From assembly GCA_031317595.1 (NCBI GenBank), contig JANCMB010000001.1:682001-746000 (forward strand): a stretch of 64,000 nt of DNA. The letters run 5' to 3'. Positions 31,639-39,071 of the stretch are shown in pieces. The first letter of the stretch is position 1; the number at the start of each line of letters is the position of its first letter. This DNA comes from Glutamicibacter sp. PS (GTDB taxonomy: Bacteria; Actinomycetota; Actinomycetes; Actinomycetales; Micrococcaceae). The notes under the pieces were generated by a model that had not been told where the DNA came from, searched no databases, and saw only the letters and a program-made list of their open reading frames with translations. Made by a program: the position numbers and the translations under genes.

Positions 31639-32916
31639 TTAGTCGCAAGCCGTTTCCGGCTCCGACTCGTTGGTCATCGCAAGCAATTTGGCGAAGATCT
31701 TCGGTCCGTCTTGTCCGATGCCGTCGTGGTGGTAGTCCTTGGTTACCCAGGCCTTGAGTCCTCGAACCTGCTCGGCGGTGCGGAGAGACAGCTCGCGATC
31801 GACGTAGACGTCGTCGTGATATACCGCGGCGGCCACCGGCACGGTGTTCTTGGCCAGTACCTCGAGATCATAGAGCGGGGCAAATCCCTCGTGTTCGGCC
31901 AGAATTCGTGCCGTTTCTTCCAACGGTCGAAGAGCCGGATCCTCGGTAAAGTACCAGCGGTACACCATCTCGCCGGTCAACAGGGGCGTTGGAGCGTGCG
32001 CACCGAAGGCCGGGAACTCCTCAAGGATCGCTTCGGCGGCCCAATTCGTGGCCTCGCCCTGAGCGTAAATACTTTCATGGAGCACCGCGTAGAGCGGGTT
32101 GGAAGCGCGCGAGGCCTGCTCGTAGAGGGTGGCCAGAAAACTATCGGACAGGCGACGCCCGCCCGGGGTGTTAATGAAGGCTTCCTCGAAGACGAAATGC
32201 AACTGGTGCACCCGGGCGTTACCGCCTAGGTACTGGCCCAGCATCTGCACCAGCGGGACGGTGACGCGGCGCCCATCGGGCAGGAACTCGTCGTCATTAT
32301 GGCGCACATGCTCGTAGATGGCGTGCAGGGTTTCGCGGTCTTGTGGGTACCAGGAGAAGTACTCCTCGTTGCGTTCGGCCATGCGCTGATAGGTGGCCCG
32401 ATACACGGCGCGGGCATCGGCCTCCAGAGAGGCCAGCCCGCCGGTGACCAGACACCGCGTCAGCGACTGCGGAGCCAGCGACAGGTAGGTCAGGGTGCAG
32501 AACCCGCCATAGCTCTGCCCGAGCGTGGACCACTGCTCGATGCCCAGGTGCTCACGCAATGCCTCGGCATCGCGGACAATCGAGTCCGCGCGGAAATGCA
32601 TCAAATAGCGGGCCTGCGCCGCCGGATCTCCGCGGAGCCCGAGCGACTGTCGGTTCGCCGGTGTGGACAGGCCGGTGCCGCGCTGGTCAAGCAGCAGCAC
32701 CCGGAAATGCTTCACCGCCTCTGAGAGCCACCCCGAGAGGGTGGCGGGGCGAGGAGACTTACCGCCCGGTCCACCCTGAAGATAGAGCAGCCATGGCTTG
32801 TCCTGATCCACGCTGACCTCGCGCGCGAAAATTTCAATCTGCTCGCCGGTGGGCTGGGCATGGTCCAGTGGCACCCTGAGACGGTGCTCGGTGACGGTCA
32901 TTCCTTCGTAGTTCAT
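31639..32916 (-). CDS. Alpha/beta hydrolase, prolyl aminopeptidase (S33) family
   Basis: The 425-residue product has the S33 peptidase pattern: an oxyanion region LQGGPGGKSP, the RGTGLS motif, the nucleophile elbow GQSYGGF, and a late His in YHHDGIGQDG that fits the catalytic histidine. Enzymes of this type remove N-terminal proline from peptides and act in the cytoplasm; no signal peptide is present. ATG 32916 overlaps the stop of the upstream acetyltransferase by four bases, so the two form an operon. The exact specificity is unproven. Confidence 0.88.
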   Translation of the reverse strand: MNYEGMTVTEHRLRVPLDHAQPTGEQIEIFAREVSVDQDKPWLLYLQGGPGGKSPRPATLSGWLSEAVKHFRVLLLDQRGTGLSTPANRQSLGLRGDPAAQARYLMHFRADSIVRDAEALREHLGIEQWSTLGQSYGGFCTLTYLSLAPQSLTRCLVTGGLASLEADARAVYRATYQRMAERNEEYFSWYPQDRETLHAIYEHVRHNDDEFLPDGRRVTVPLVQMLGQYLGGNARVHQLHFVFEEAFINTPGGRRLSDSFLATLYEQASRASNPLYAVLHESIYAQGEATNWAAEAILEEFPAFGAHAPTPLLTGEMVYRWYFTEDPALRPLEETARILAEHEGFAPLYDLEVLAKNTVPVAAAVYHDDVYVDRELSLRTAEQVRGLKAWVTKDYHHDGIGQDGPKIFAKLLAMTNESEPETACD

Positions 32917-33404
32917 GAGCGTGCCGCCTGCACACCGCCGAGGGCTTCGAGCGCCGCACCGTCGAGCCGACGAGTGGTCCAACCGTCCATGGAGGACGCA
33001 CCGAGGGCGTCGTAGAACTCGATGGCCGGGGTGTTCCAGTCCAGTACCGCCCATTCGACCCGGCGGTAGCCGCGGGACACCGCAATTTCGGCCAGGGTGC
33101 GCAACAGTGCCGCCCCGGTGCCGCGTCCGCGCTGGGATTCGCGCACGTAGAGGTCCTCGAGGTGGATGCCGTGGCGGCCCTCCCAGGTGGAGTAGGTCAG
33201 GTACCAGAGGGCGACGCCGACGATCTGACCTTCATCCTCGGCCACATGGGCGAAGACCTGCGGGTTCGGGCAAAAGAGGTGGGCCTCTAGATCGGGAACG
33301 GTATTGCGCACCGCATCGGGTTCCCGCTCATAGTCGGCCAGTTCTTGGATGAGCTCAAGGATGTCGGCGCAATCGCCGATCTGTGCTTCGCGAATGGTTG
33401 CCAT
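32913..33404 (-). CDS. GNAT N-acetyltransferase, diamine acetyltransferase-like
   Basis: The 163-residue protein is a single GNAT domain. It has IREAQIGDCADILELIQELADYE at its start, HLEDLYVRESQRGRGTGAALL as the acetyl-CoA loop (RGRGTG), and VLDWNTPAIEFYDALGA near the end. The ELADYE and LEDLYV segments resemble spermidine/thialysine acetyltransferases, so a small amine is the likely acceptor. ATG 33404 is preceded at seven bases by TAAGCT on its strand and has no ribosome binding site, which supports a leaderless start. Confidence 0.86.
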   Translation of the reverse strand: MATIREAQIGDCADILELIQELADYEREPDAVRNTVPDLEAHLFCPNPQVFAHVAEDEGQIVGVALWYLTYSTWEGRHGIHLEDLYVRESQRGRGTGAALLRTLAEIAVSRGYRRVEWAVLDWNTPAIEFYDALGASSMDGWTTRRLDGAALEALGGVQAARS

Positions 33405-33411
33405 GTGTTCA

Positions 33412-33417
33412 AGCTTA
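33412..33417 (-). promoter_or_regulatory. Leaderless-type -10 box for the GNAT-peptidase operon
   Basis: On the minus strand TAAGCT lies seven bases before ATG 33404. Confidence 0.55.
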
Positions 33418-33454
33418 CTCCGCGCTGGGCGGCTAAAACGTCGGTGACCAGTCC

Positions 33455-33460
33455 TAAAGT
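33455..33460 (+). promoter_or_regulatory. Leaderless-type -10 box for the membrane hydrolase
   Basis: TAAAGT lies seven bases before the tandem ATG ATG at 33468. Confidence 0.55.
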
Positions 33461-33467
33461 GGAATGC

Positions 33468-34220
33468 ATGATGGGCGGACACCATGCCATGAGCGGCGCA
33501 GCCGCGTGGCTGGCATTAACAACACCGGTAGCACTCGGCGCGGCGCACCTGGGCTTCGGCGTACTCGAAACCAACCGTTGGGAGACCTTGGCCGGGGCCA
33601 TTGTCTGCGCCGGTGCGGCGCTTTTGCCGGATGCCGATCATCATGGTGCCACCATCTCTCGCTCGTTGCCACCGATTTCGAATCTCATTACCCGGGTCAT
33701 TGGCACGGTCTTTGGCGGACACCGCAATGGGACGCACTCCCTGCTTGGGGTGGGGTTTTTCGTCGCGTTGGCGTGGGTCGCCGACCGCTGGTCGATGCAG
33801 ACCAGCGCGTTCGGGCTGATTTATCCGGGCGCGGCGCTCTTTAGTATCGTGCTGATTTCCTTCGCCGTGAAGACGATGAAATTCATGCCCGAGCTTCTGT
33901 GCTGGGTGATCGCGCTGTCCGCCGGCGCCTTCGTGGGGATGAACGCCCCAGCCGATCGCGCGTGGTTCCCCTTGGCGGTAGCGCTTGGTGTGATCGTGCA
34001 TGTGCTGGGGGATATGCTCACCACCGGTGGCTGCAATCTGTTGTGGCCCATCAAGATCAAGTCCCCGCGATGGTTCCGCAAGATCCCCGGGATTGGCCTG
34101 TGCTGGAAGGGCAACGGGCGCATTGCGATCCCCGTGCTTGGCGACACCGGGTCACAAGCCGAATGGATGCTCGCCAGCGTGCTGACCTCCTACGTGGCGG
34201 TGGCGTTACTCGTCGCGTAA
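33468..34220 (+). CDS. Membrane-bound metal-dependent hydrolase, YdjM-like
   Basis: The 250-residue membrane protein resembles the YdjM (DUF457/LexA-regulated hydrolase) family. Near the start it has MGGHHAMSGAAAW, then ALLPDADHHGATIS and GGHRNGTHSLLG, which supply the conserved His and Asp residues, and HVLGDMLTTGGCNLLWP later. About six hydrophobic segments are present. The biochemical activity is not established. Two adjacent ATG codons are possible starts (33468 or 33471), and a TAAAGT box supports this position. Confidence 0.85.
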   Translation: MMGGHHAMSGAAAWLALTTPVALGAAHLGFGVLETNRWETLAGAIVCAGAALLPDADHHGATISRSLPPISNLITRVIGTVFGGHRNGTHSLLGVGFFVALAWVADRWSMQTSAFGLIYPGAALFSIVLISFAVKTMKFMPELLCWVIALSAGAFVGMNAPADRAWFPLAVALGVIVHVLGDMLTTGGCNLLWPIKIKSPRWFRKIPGIGLCWKGNGRIAIPVLGDTGSQAEWMLASVLTSYVAVALLVA

Positions 34221-34243
34221 CGCCACCGGGTGACGGTCGGTCA

Positions 34244-36775
34244 TCAGCCCATGCGGCCGATGGAGGTCACCGTGAGCACCGGTGCCCCGGCTTCGTCGGA
34301 GGCATCCAGATCGACGTCGGCATTGATGCCCCAGTCGTGATCGCCGGCCGGGTCGGCGAAAATCTGCCGTACCCGCCAGGTGCGGCCCTCCTCGGTGACC
34401 AGGAATAGGTCGGCGGCGCGACCGGCCGGACCGTCGTCGATGTCCTCATGCTCGTCGAAGTAGTCGTCCATGAATTCGGCCCACGCATCGGCATCGAAAC
34501 CGGCCTCGCCATCGAGCTCGCCGAGCTCCTTATCCTTTTCGTCGGCAAAGAGCTTCACGCGGCGGAACATTTCATTGCGCACCATCACCCGGAAGGCGCG
34601 ACGGTTGGTCGTCAGCCGTTCGGGAGCCGGGGGAGTGATTTCCTCCTGATGCTCCTCCGGAACCTCGCCGCGACTGAGTTCTTCCCACTCGTCGAGCAGC
34701 GAGGAGTCAATCTGGCGAATCATTTCGCCGAGCCATTCGATCAGATCCTCGAGGTCTTCGCGTAGCGAGTCCTGCGGCACGGTCTGTCGCAGCGCCTTGT
34801 AGGCGTCGGTGAGGTAACGCAAGAGCACGCCCTCGGAACGAGCCAACTGGTAGTACTGGACGAAGTCGGAGAAGCCCATGGCGCGTTCGTACATATCACG
34901 CACCACCGACTTGGGAGCCAGTTCGAAGTCGGCAAGCCAGGGGGCCCCGGCCCGGTATTGTTCAAAGGCCGACTCGAGCCTTTCGGCCAAGGGCTGCGGG
35001 TAGCTGACCTCCTCGAGGGCGGCCATCCGATCGTTGTATTCCAGTCCTTCGGCCTTCATGGCGGCAATCGCCTCACCGCGGGCCTTCTTCTCTTGGCCGG
35101 AGAGTACCTGGCGGGGCTTCTCCAGGGTGGCCTCAATAGTGGACACCACATCTAGGGCATAGCTGGGGGAATCCGGATCCAAGAGCTCAAGGGCCGCCAA
35201 GGCGAAGGGAGACAGTGGCTGGTTCAGCGCAAAGTTCGCCTGCAGGTGGACGGTGAGCTCATAGTAGTTCCCGAATCGGTCCGGTTGCTCGCGGCGCACC
35301 ACAACCCCGGTGGCAATCAGTTCACGCAGAATACCCAGGGCGCGCAACTTCAGTTTGCGTTGCGCCGACGGTGTTTCATGATTCTGGGTGAGCAGGCGCA
35401 CCGCTGCTTCGAAGGCATTATCTTCGCGCTCGAGCAGGTTCAGCAGCATCGAGTGCGAGACCTGGAAAGAGGACTTTAGCGTCTCCGGAGGGGCGTCGAC
35501 GATCTTCTCGAAGGTCTTCTCGCCCCAAGTCACGAATCCCTGCGGCGGCTTCTTCTTGGGGATCTGGCGTAGCTTGGTCGAGCCCTCCCCATGCTTCTTA
35601 ACGGCCTTCTCCATGGCCTTGTGGTTCTCGATCGCATGTTCCGGGGCCTGTACGAGCACGGTTCCGGCGGTGTCGAAACCGGCGCGGCCGGCACGCCCCG
35701 CGATCTGATGGAACTCGCGGGCATTGAGGATACGGGTGCGGGTGCCATCGAATTTCGACAGTGCGGTGATCACCACGGTGCGGATGGGCACGTTAATGCC
35801 CACCCCGAGGGTGTCGGTCCCGCAGATCACCTTCAGCAGACCGGCCTGCGCCAACTGTTCGACGAGTCGACGGTACTTGGGCAGCATGCCCGCATGGTGC
35901 ACGCCGATGCCGTGACGCACCAATCGGTTGAGGGTTTTGCCGAAGCCTGCGGAGAAGCGGAAACCGGCGATCAGCTCCGCGATGCGGTCCTTCTCCTCGC
36001 GGGTGCACACGTTAATGCTCATCAACCCGCTGGCGCGATCGATCGCATCGAGCTGCGAGAAATGCACGATGTACACCGGGGTTTGCTTGGTGGAGATCAG
36101 TTCCTCTACCGCTTCCTGCACCGGCTCCATGGAGTAGTGGAAGTGCAAGGGGATCGGACGCTGGGTATGAGCGACGGTGACCGTCGACTTACCGGTGCGT
36201 TCGCTCAGCTCCTTTTCGAAGCGCGTCACATCGCCCAGCGTGGCGCTCATCAACAGGAACTGGCTCTGCGGCAACTCGATCAGCGGCACCTGCCAGGCCC
36301 AGCCACGCTGCGGGTCGGCATAGAAATGGAACTCGTCCATCACCACGCAGCCCACGTCGGCCCGAGACCCCTCGCGTAGGGCCAGGTTCGCCAGGATCTC
36401 GGCGGTGCAGCAGATGATCGGGGCGTCGGCGTTCACCGAGGAGTCTCCGGTGACCATTCCGACGTTTTCGGCGCCGAAGATCTTGCAGAGGTCGAAGAAC
36501 TTCTCGGAGACCAGCGCCTTGATCGGCGCGGTGTAGAAGCTGATTTGGTCGCGCGCCATGGCGTAGAAATGCGCGGCGATCGCCACCAGAGATTTCCCCG
36601 AGCCGGTGGGGGTAGCCAAGATGACATTACTGCCGGCTGCCAGGTGCATCGAAGCTTCGTCCTGGGCGGGGTAGAGGTCGATCCCACGGGTCGCCACCCA
36701 ACGCCCGAAGGCCTCGTAGATGTCGTCCTCGGACACGTTGGCGGGATCTTGGGGCAGGTAATCGGTGAGCAGCAT
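34244..36775 (-). CDS. Ski2-like DEAD/DEAH helicase with DUF3516
   Basis: The 843-residue protein is a superfamily 2 helicase: the Q-like YPAQDEAS, Walker A ATPTGSGKS, Walker B-like DEFHFY, motif III SATLGD, and QIAGRAGRAG as motif VI. The C-terminal half matches the actinobacterial DUF3516 module. Related helicases unwind RNA or DNA; the substrate is not known. A TAGGCT box lies nine bases before the ATG, so the leader is at most a few bases. It is divergent from the methyltransferase at 36852, with 76 bases between starts. Confidence 0.9.
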   Translation of the reverse strand: MLLTDYLPQDPANVSEDDIYEAFGRWVATRGIDLYPAQDEASMHLAAGSNVILATPTGSGKSLVAIAAHFYAMARDQISFYTAPIKALVSEKFFDLCKIFGAENVGMVTGDSSVNADAPIICCTAEILANLALREGSRADVGCVVMDEFHFYADPQRGWAWQVPLIELPQSQFLLMSATLGDVTRFEKELSERTGKSTVTVAHTQRPIPLHFHYSMEPVQEAVEELISTKQTPVYIVHFSQLDAIDRASGLMSINVCTREEKDRIAELIAGFRFSAGFGKTLNRLVRHGIGVHHAGMLPKYRRLVEQLAQAGLLKVICGTDTLGVGINVPIRTVVITALSKFDGTRTRILNAREFHQIAGRAGRAGFDTAGTVLVQAPEHAIENHKAMEKAVKKHGEGSTKLRQIPKKKPPQGFVTWGEKTFEKIVDAPPETLKSSFQVSHSMLLNLLEREDNAFEAAVRLLTQNHETPSAQRKLKLRALGILRELIATGVVVRREQPDRFGNYYELTVHLQANFALNQPLSPFALAALELLDPDSPSYALDVVSTIEATLEKPRQVLSGQEKKARGEAIAAMKAEGLEYNDRMAALEEVSYPQPLAERLESAFEQYRAGAPWLADFELAPKSVVRDMYERAMGFSDFVQYYQLARSEGVLLRYLTDAYKALRQTVPQDSLREDLEDLIEWLGEMIRQIDSSLLDEWEELSRGEVPEEHQEEITPPAPERLTTNRRAFRVMVRNEMFRRVKLFADEKDKELGELDGEAGFDADAWAEFMDDYFDEHEDIDDGPAGRAADLFLVTEEGRTWRVRQIFADPAGDHDWGINADVDLDASDEAGAPVLTVTSIGRMG

Positions 36776-36838
36776 GATGTCTCAAGCCTATCGGGCCGCC
36801 GCGGTTTGTGCGTCACCGCGCCTGGGCCGTGGGTCGCA

Positions 36839-36844
36839 TAGGCT
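36839..36844 (+). promoter_or_regulatory. Leaderless-type -10 box for the methyltransferase
   Basis: TAGGCT lies seven bases before ATG 36852, the same arrangement as at polA. Confidence 0.6.
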
Positions 36845-36851
36845 ACGAACT

Positions 36852-37640
36852 ATGGAATGGAACCCGACACAGTACGCGCAATTTTCGGATCACCGAAGCC
36901 GACCTTTCTTCGATTTGCTGGGACGGATCCCGCAGCTCGATCCGACGAGCATCATCGATTTGGGCTGTGGGCCCGGGAATATTACCGAGGTACTCACCCA
37001 GCGCTGGCCGCAAGCGCAGGTGCTGGGGTTGGACTCATCGCCGGAGATGGTCGCTCGCGCCAATGCCGTGGCAAGAGCCGAAAATCTCAGCTTCGCCCTG
37101 GCCGACGCGGCCAGCTGGGATGTGCCCGAGGGCACCGACCTGTTGGTCTCGAGCGCGATGCTGCAGTGGCTCGACGGGCATCAAGTGCACCTCGAACGTT
37201 GGTTGCGCCAACTAGCCTCCGGCGCGGTGGTAGCCATCCAAGTGCCGGGGAACTTCACCTCACCGTCTCATGCGGTCATGCGCGAGGTGGCGCAGAGCCC
37301 ACGCTGGGCCGAAAAGTTGCGTGGGGTCCTGCGCCACGGTGACGCGGTCGCTGACCCATCCGACTACCAGCGGTTATTCATTCGGTGTGGCCTCGAGGCC
37401 GACGTGTGGGAAACCACCTATCAGCAGTTGCTCACCGGCGCCGACCCGGTGCTGCGCTGGGTGCGCGGTACGGCGTTACTGCCGGTCAAGGCGGCGCTGT
37501 CCGCGGCGGATTACCTCGCCTTCGAAGACGACTACCGTGCGGCGATCGCCGAACACTACCCCTCGTTCACGGCCCCCAATGGTCAACTGCTGACCAACTT
37601 CCCATTCCGCCGGATCTTCATGGTGGGCCGCAAAAACTGA
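36852..37640 (+). CDS. tam: SAM-dependent methyltransferase, trans-aconitate methyltransferase-like
   Basis: The 262-residue protein has the class I methyltransferase motif IIDLGCGPGNITEVLTQRWP, the acidic motif II in LGLDSSPEM, and VSSAMLQWLDGH. The opening WNPTQYAQFSDHRSRPFFDLL matches Tam, which methylates trans-aconitate formed spontaneously from cis-aconitate. The later MREVAQSPRW also fits that family. The ATG is fixed by a TAGGCT box seven bases upstream. It converges on the hydrolase gene that ends seven bases away. Confidence 0.87.
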   Translation: MEWNPTQYAQFSDHRSRPFFDLLGRIPQLDPTSIIDLGCGPGNITEVLTQRWPQAQVLGLDSSPEMVARANAVARAENLSFALADAASWDVPEGTDLLVSSAMLQWLDGHQVHLERWLRQLASGAVVAIQVPGNFTSPSHAVMREVAQSPRWAEKLRGVLRHGDAVADPSDYQRLFIRCGLEADVWETTYQQLLTGADPVLRWVRGTALLPVKAALSAADYLAFEDDYRAAIAEHYPSFTAPNGQLLTNFPFRRIFMVGRKN

Positions 37641-37646
37641 CTCAGG

Positions 37647-38300
37647 TTACCAGCCGCGAGCCTGCCACTCAGCCAGGTACGGGCGCTCGTCACCGAGCGT
37701 GGTGGAATCCCCGTGACCGGGCAACACCAGCGTGGCGTCATCAAAGCGTTCGAAGACCCGCTCGGTGACGTCAGCAAAGAGCGACATGAAACGTTGCGGA
37801 TCATTGCCCGTATTGCCGACGCCTCCGGGGAATAAGCTATCGCCACTGAGCACAACGACCTGGCCCGAGGAGTCTCGTAGCACGTAGGCAATCGAGCCAG
37901 GGGTGTGTCCGCGCAGGTGAATCGCTTCGATGATCACGTCGCCTAGCTCAATCTGCTCGCCATGGCGCAACGGATGCGAGGTCTTGATGCCACATTCCTG
38001 CTCGATACCCGCGACGTCGTCGGCGCCTGCATAGGTGGGGACCGGGTACCGGGAACTCAACTCGGCAAGCGCCCGCACGTGATCCCAGTGCTGGTGAGTC
38101 GTCGCAATGCCCACAAGCTCGGGATTGGGGCCGTCCGCCGACGCGTCGGAAAGTAGGCCTTCAATAGCTTGGATATCGTCGGCGGCGTCCACCAGGAGTT
38201 GCTGACCGCTCGCCCGCTCGGTTACCAGGTACACATTATTGTTCATCGAGGAGACGCTGACCCAGCGAATCACCACGTCGTTCAGTACAAGTTCAGCCAT
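37647..38300 (-). CDS. Metallo-beta-lactamase fold hydrolase
   Basis: The 217-residue product has the zinc motif as ATTHQHWDH, plus later metal ligands in LRGHTPGS, LSGDSLF and LPGHGDST. These place it near the hydroxyacylglutathione hydrolase (glyoxalase II) branch. Actinobacteria mostly lack glutathione, so a mycothiol conjugate or another thioester is a more likely substrate; that is inference. ATG 38300 lies six bases after TAGGCT on the minus strand, so it is probably leaderless. Confidence 0.87.
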   Translation of the reverse strand: MAELVLNDVVIRWVSVSSMNNNVYLVTERASGQQLLVDAADDIQAIEGLLSDASADGPNPELVGIATTHQHWDHVRALAELSSRYPVPTYAGADDVAGIEQECGIKTSHPLRHGEQIELGDVIIEAIHLRGHTPGSIAYVLRDSSGQVVVLSGDSLFPGGVGNTGNDPQRFMSLFADVTERVFERFDDATLVLPGHGDSTTLGDERPYLAEWQARGW

Positions 38301-38306
38301 GGCTCC

Positions 38307-38312
38307 AGCCTA
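38307..38312 (-). promoter_or_regulatory. Leaderless-type -10 box for the hydrolase
   Basis: TAGGCT on the minus strand lies six bases before ATG 38300. Confidence 0.6.
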
Positions 38313-38380
38313 CGTCCACCGAGCAGACCCGCGCGATAGGCTCGTGGGCGGAGAAGCATACGTGGCAAGGAAGGGATCTC

Positions 38381-38758
38381 ATGAGCGAACTGGAGTTCAT
38401 TAGCGTCGATAGCACATTGGAGACGGCGCCCTATCAGCAGGTCCGTGAACAGTTACTCGGTGCCATCGCCTCGGGGCGTTTGGCTCCGGGAACCCGTCTA
38501 CCGTCCGTGCGGGCGCTCGCCGGGCAGGTCGGTCTGGCGGTGAATACGGTGGCGAAGGTCTACAAGGAGCTCGAAGCCCAGGGAGCCGTGGTCACAAGGG
38601 GGCGGCACGGCACCATCGTGCAGGCCGGCGCCGAGGCCGGCGAGCAGGCGGTTTCGGATGCGGCCGCCGATCTGGCGCGGGTGGCACGGACATGGTCGGT
38701 GGATGAGGAACGTGCGGTGAAGTATTTGCGTGCGGCCTTTAGTTCCCTGCCGGACTAG
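38381..38758 (+). CDS. GntR-family regulator, YtrA type
   Basis: The 125-residue protein has a GntR winged helix: YQQVREQLLGAIASGRLAPG, LPSVRALAGQVGLAVNTVAKVYKEL and AVVTRGRHGTIV. The remaining 50 residues form a short helical tail, as in the YtrA subfamily, with no room for a ligand-binding domain. YtrA-type regulators usually sit in front of ABC transporter genes; none follows here. AAGGAAGG upstream is a good ribosome binding site, so this gene is not leaderless. A CCGGTG/CACCGG hairpin lies at 38781-38802. Confidence 0.88.
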   Translation: MSELEFISVDSTLETAPYQQVREQLLGAIASGRLAPGTRLPSVRALAGQVGLAVNTVAKVYKELEAQGAVVTRGRHGTIVQAGAEAGEQAVSDAAADLARVARTWSVDEERAVKYLRAAFSSLPD

Positions 38759-39042
38759 CGTCCAAGCGTCGGGATCTGTGCCGGTGCCAAACGTGCCACC
38801 GGAAAGCGCGATACACGTCTGTCACTACCATCGGGTCACAAGAGGAGCTGCCCGCTTCGGGTTGTCGCGCCGGGGATGAGATTTCGGGACTCTGACGGTC
38901 CACAGGCGCGAGCTTAGGCGGCTGCATGCCGATTCGTTATTCCAGGTCCAGGATCGAACCGCAGCGGCCTAGTGACCTCGTGGACTCAAGTCACCGCGTT
39001 GGAAGAACCGCCCCGAAAAACTGTGCTGAAGAGAACACCGAT
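38759..39042. other. Gene-free region between the GntR gene and uvrA
   Basis: Besides the small hairpin at 38781-38802 I see no gene or repeat. The reading frames are short and lack start signals. Confidence 0.5.
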
Positions 39043-39058
39043 TCGAATCAATTTTCGA
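39043..39058. promoter_or_regulatory. LexA-like SOS box before uvrA
   Basis: TCGAA, six bases, TTCGA matches the outer arms of the Gram-positive SOS box TCGAAC-n4-GTTCGA; the inner C and G are not conserved. It ends one base before the -10 box, where repressor binding would block the polymerase. Confidence 0.5.
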
Positions 39059-39059
39059 T

Positions 39060-39065
39060 TATTAT
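39060..39065 (+). promoter_or_regulatory. Leaderless-type -10 box for uvrA
   Basis: TATTAT lies six bases before GTG 39072, adjacent to the LexA-like dyad. Confidence 0.65.
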
Positions 39066-39071
39066 GGCAGG

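Noticed and set aside
37647..38300. Calling the MBL-fold gene glyoxalase II (gloB)
   Set aside because: The motifs fit the branch, but the substrate is probably not glutathione-based in an actinobacterium. I kept the general call.
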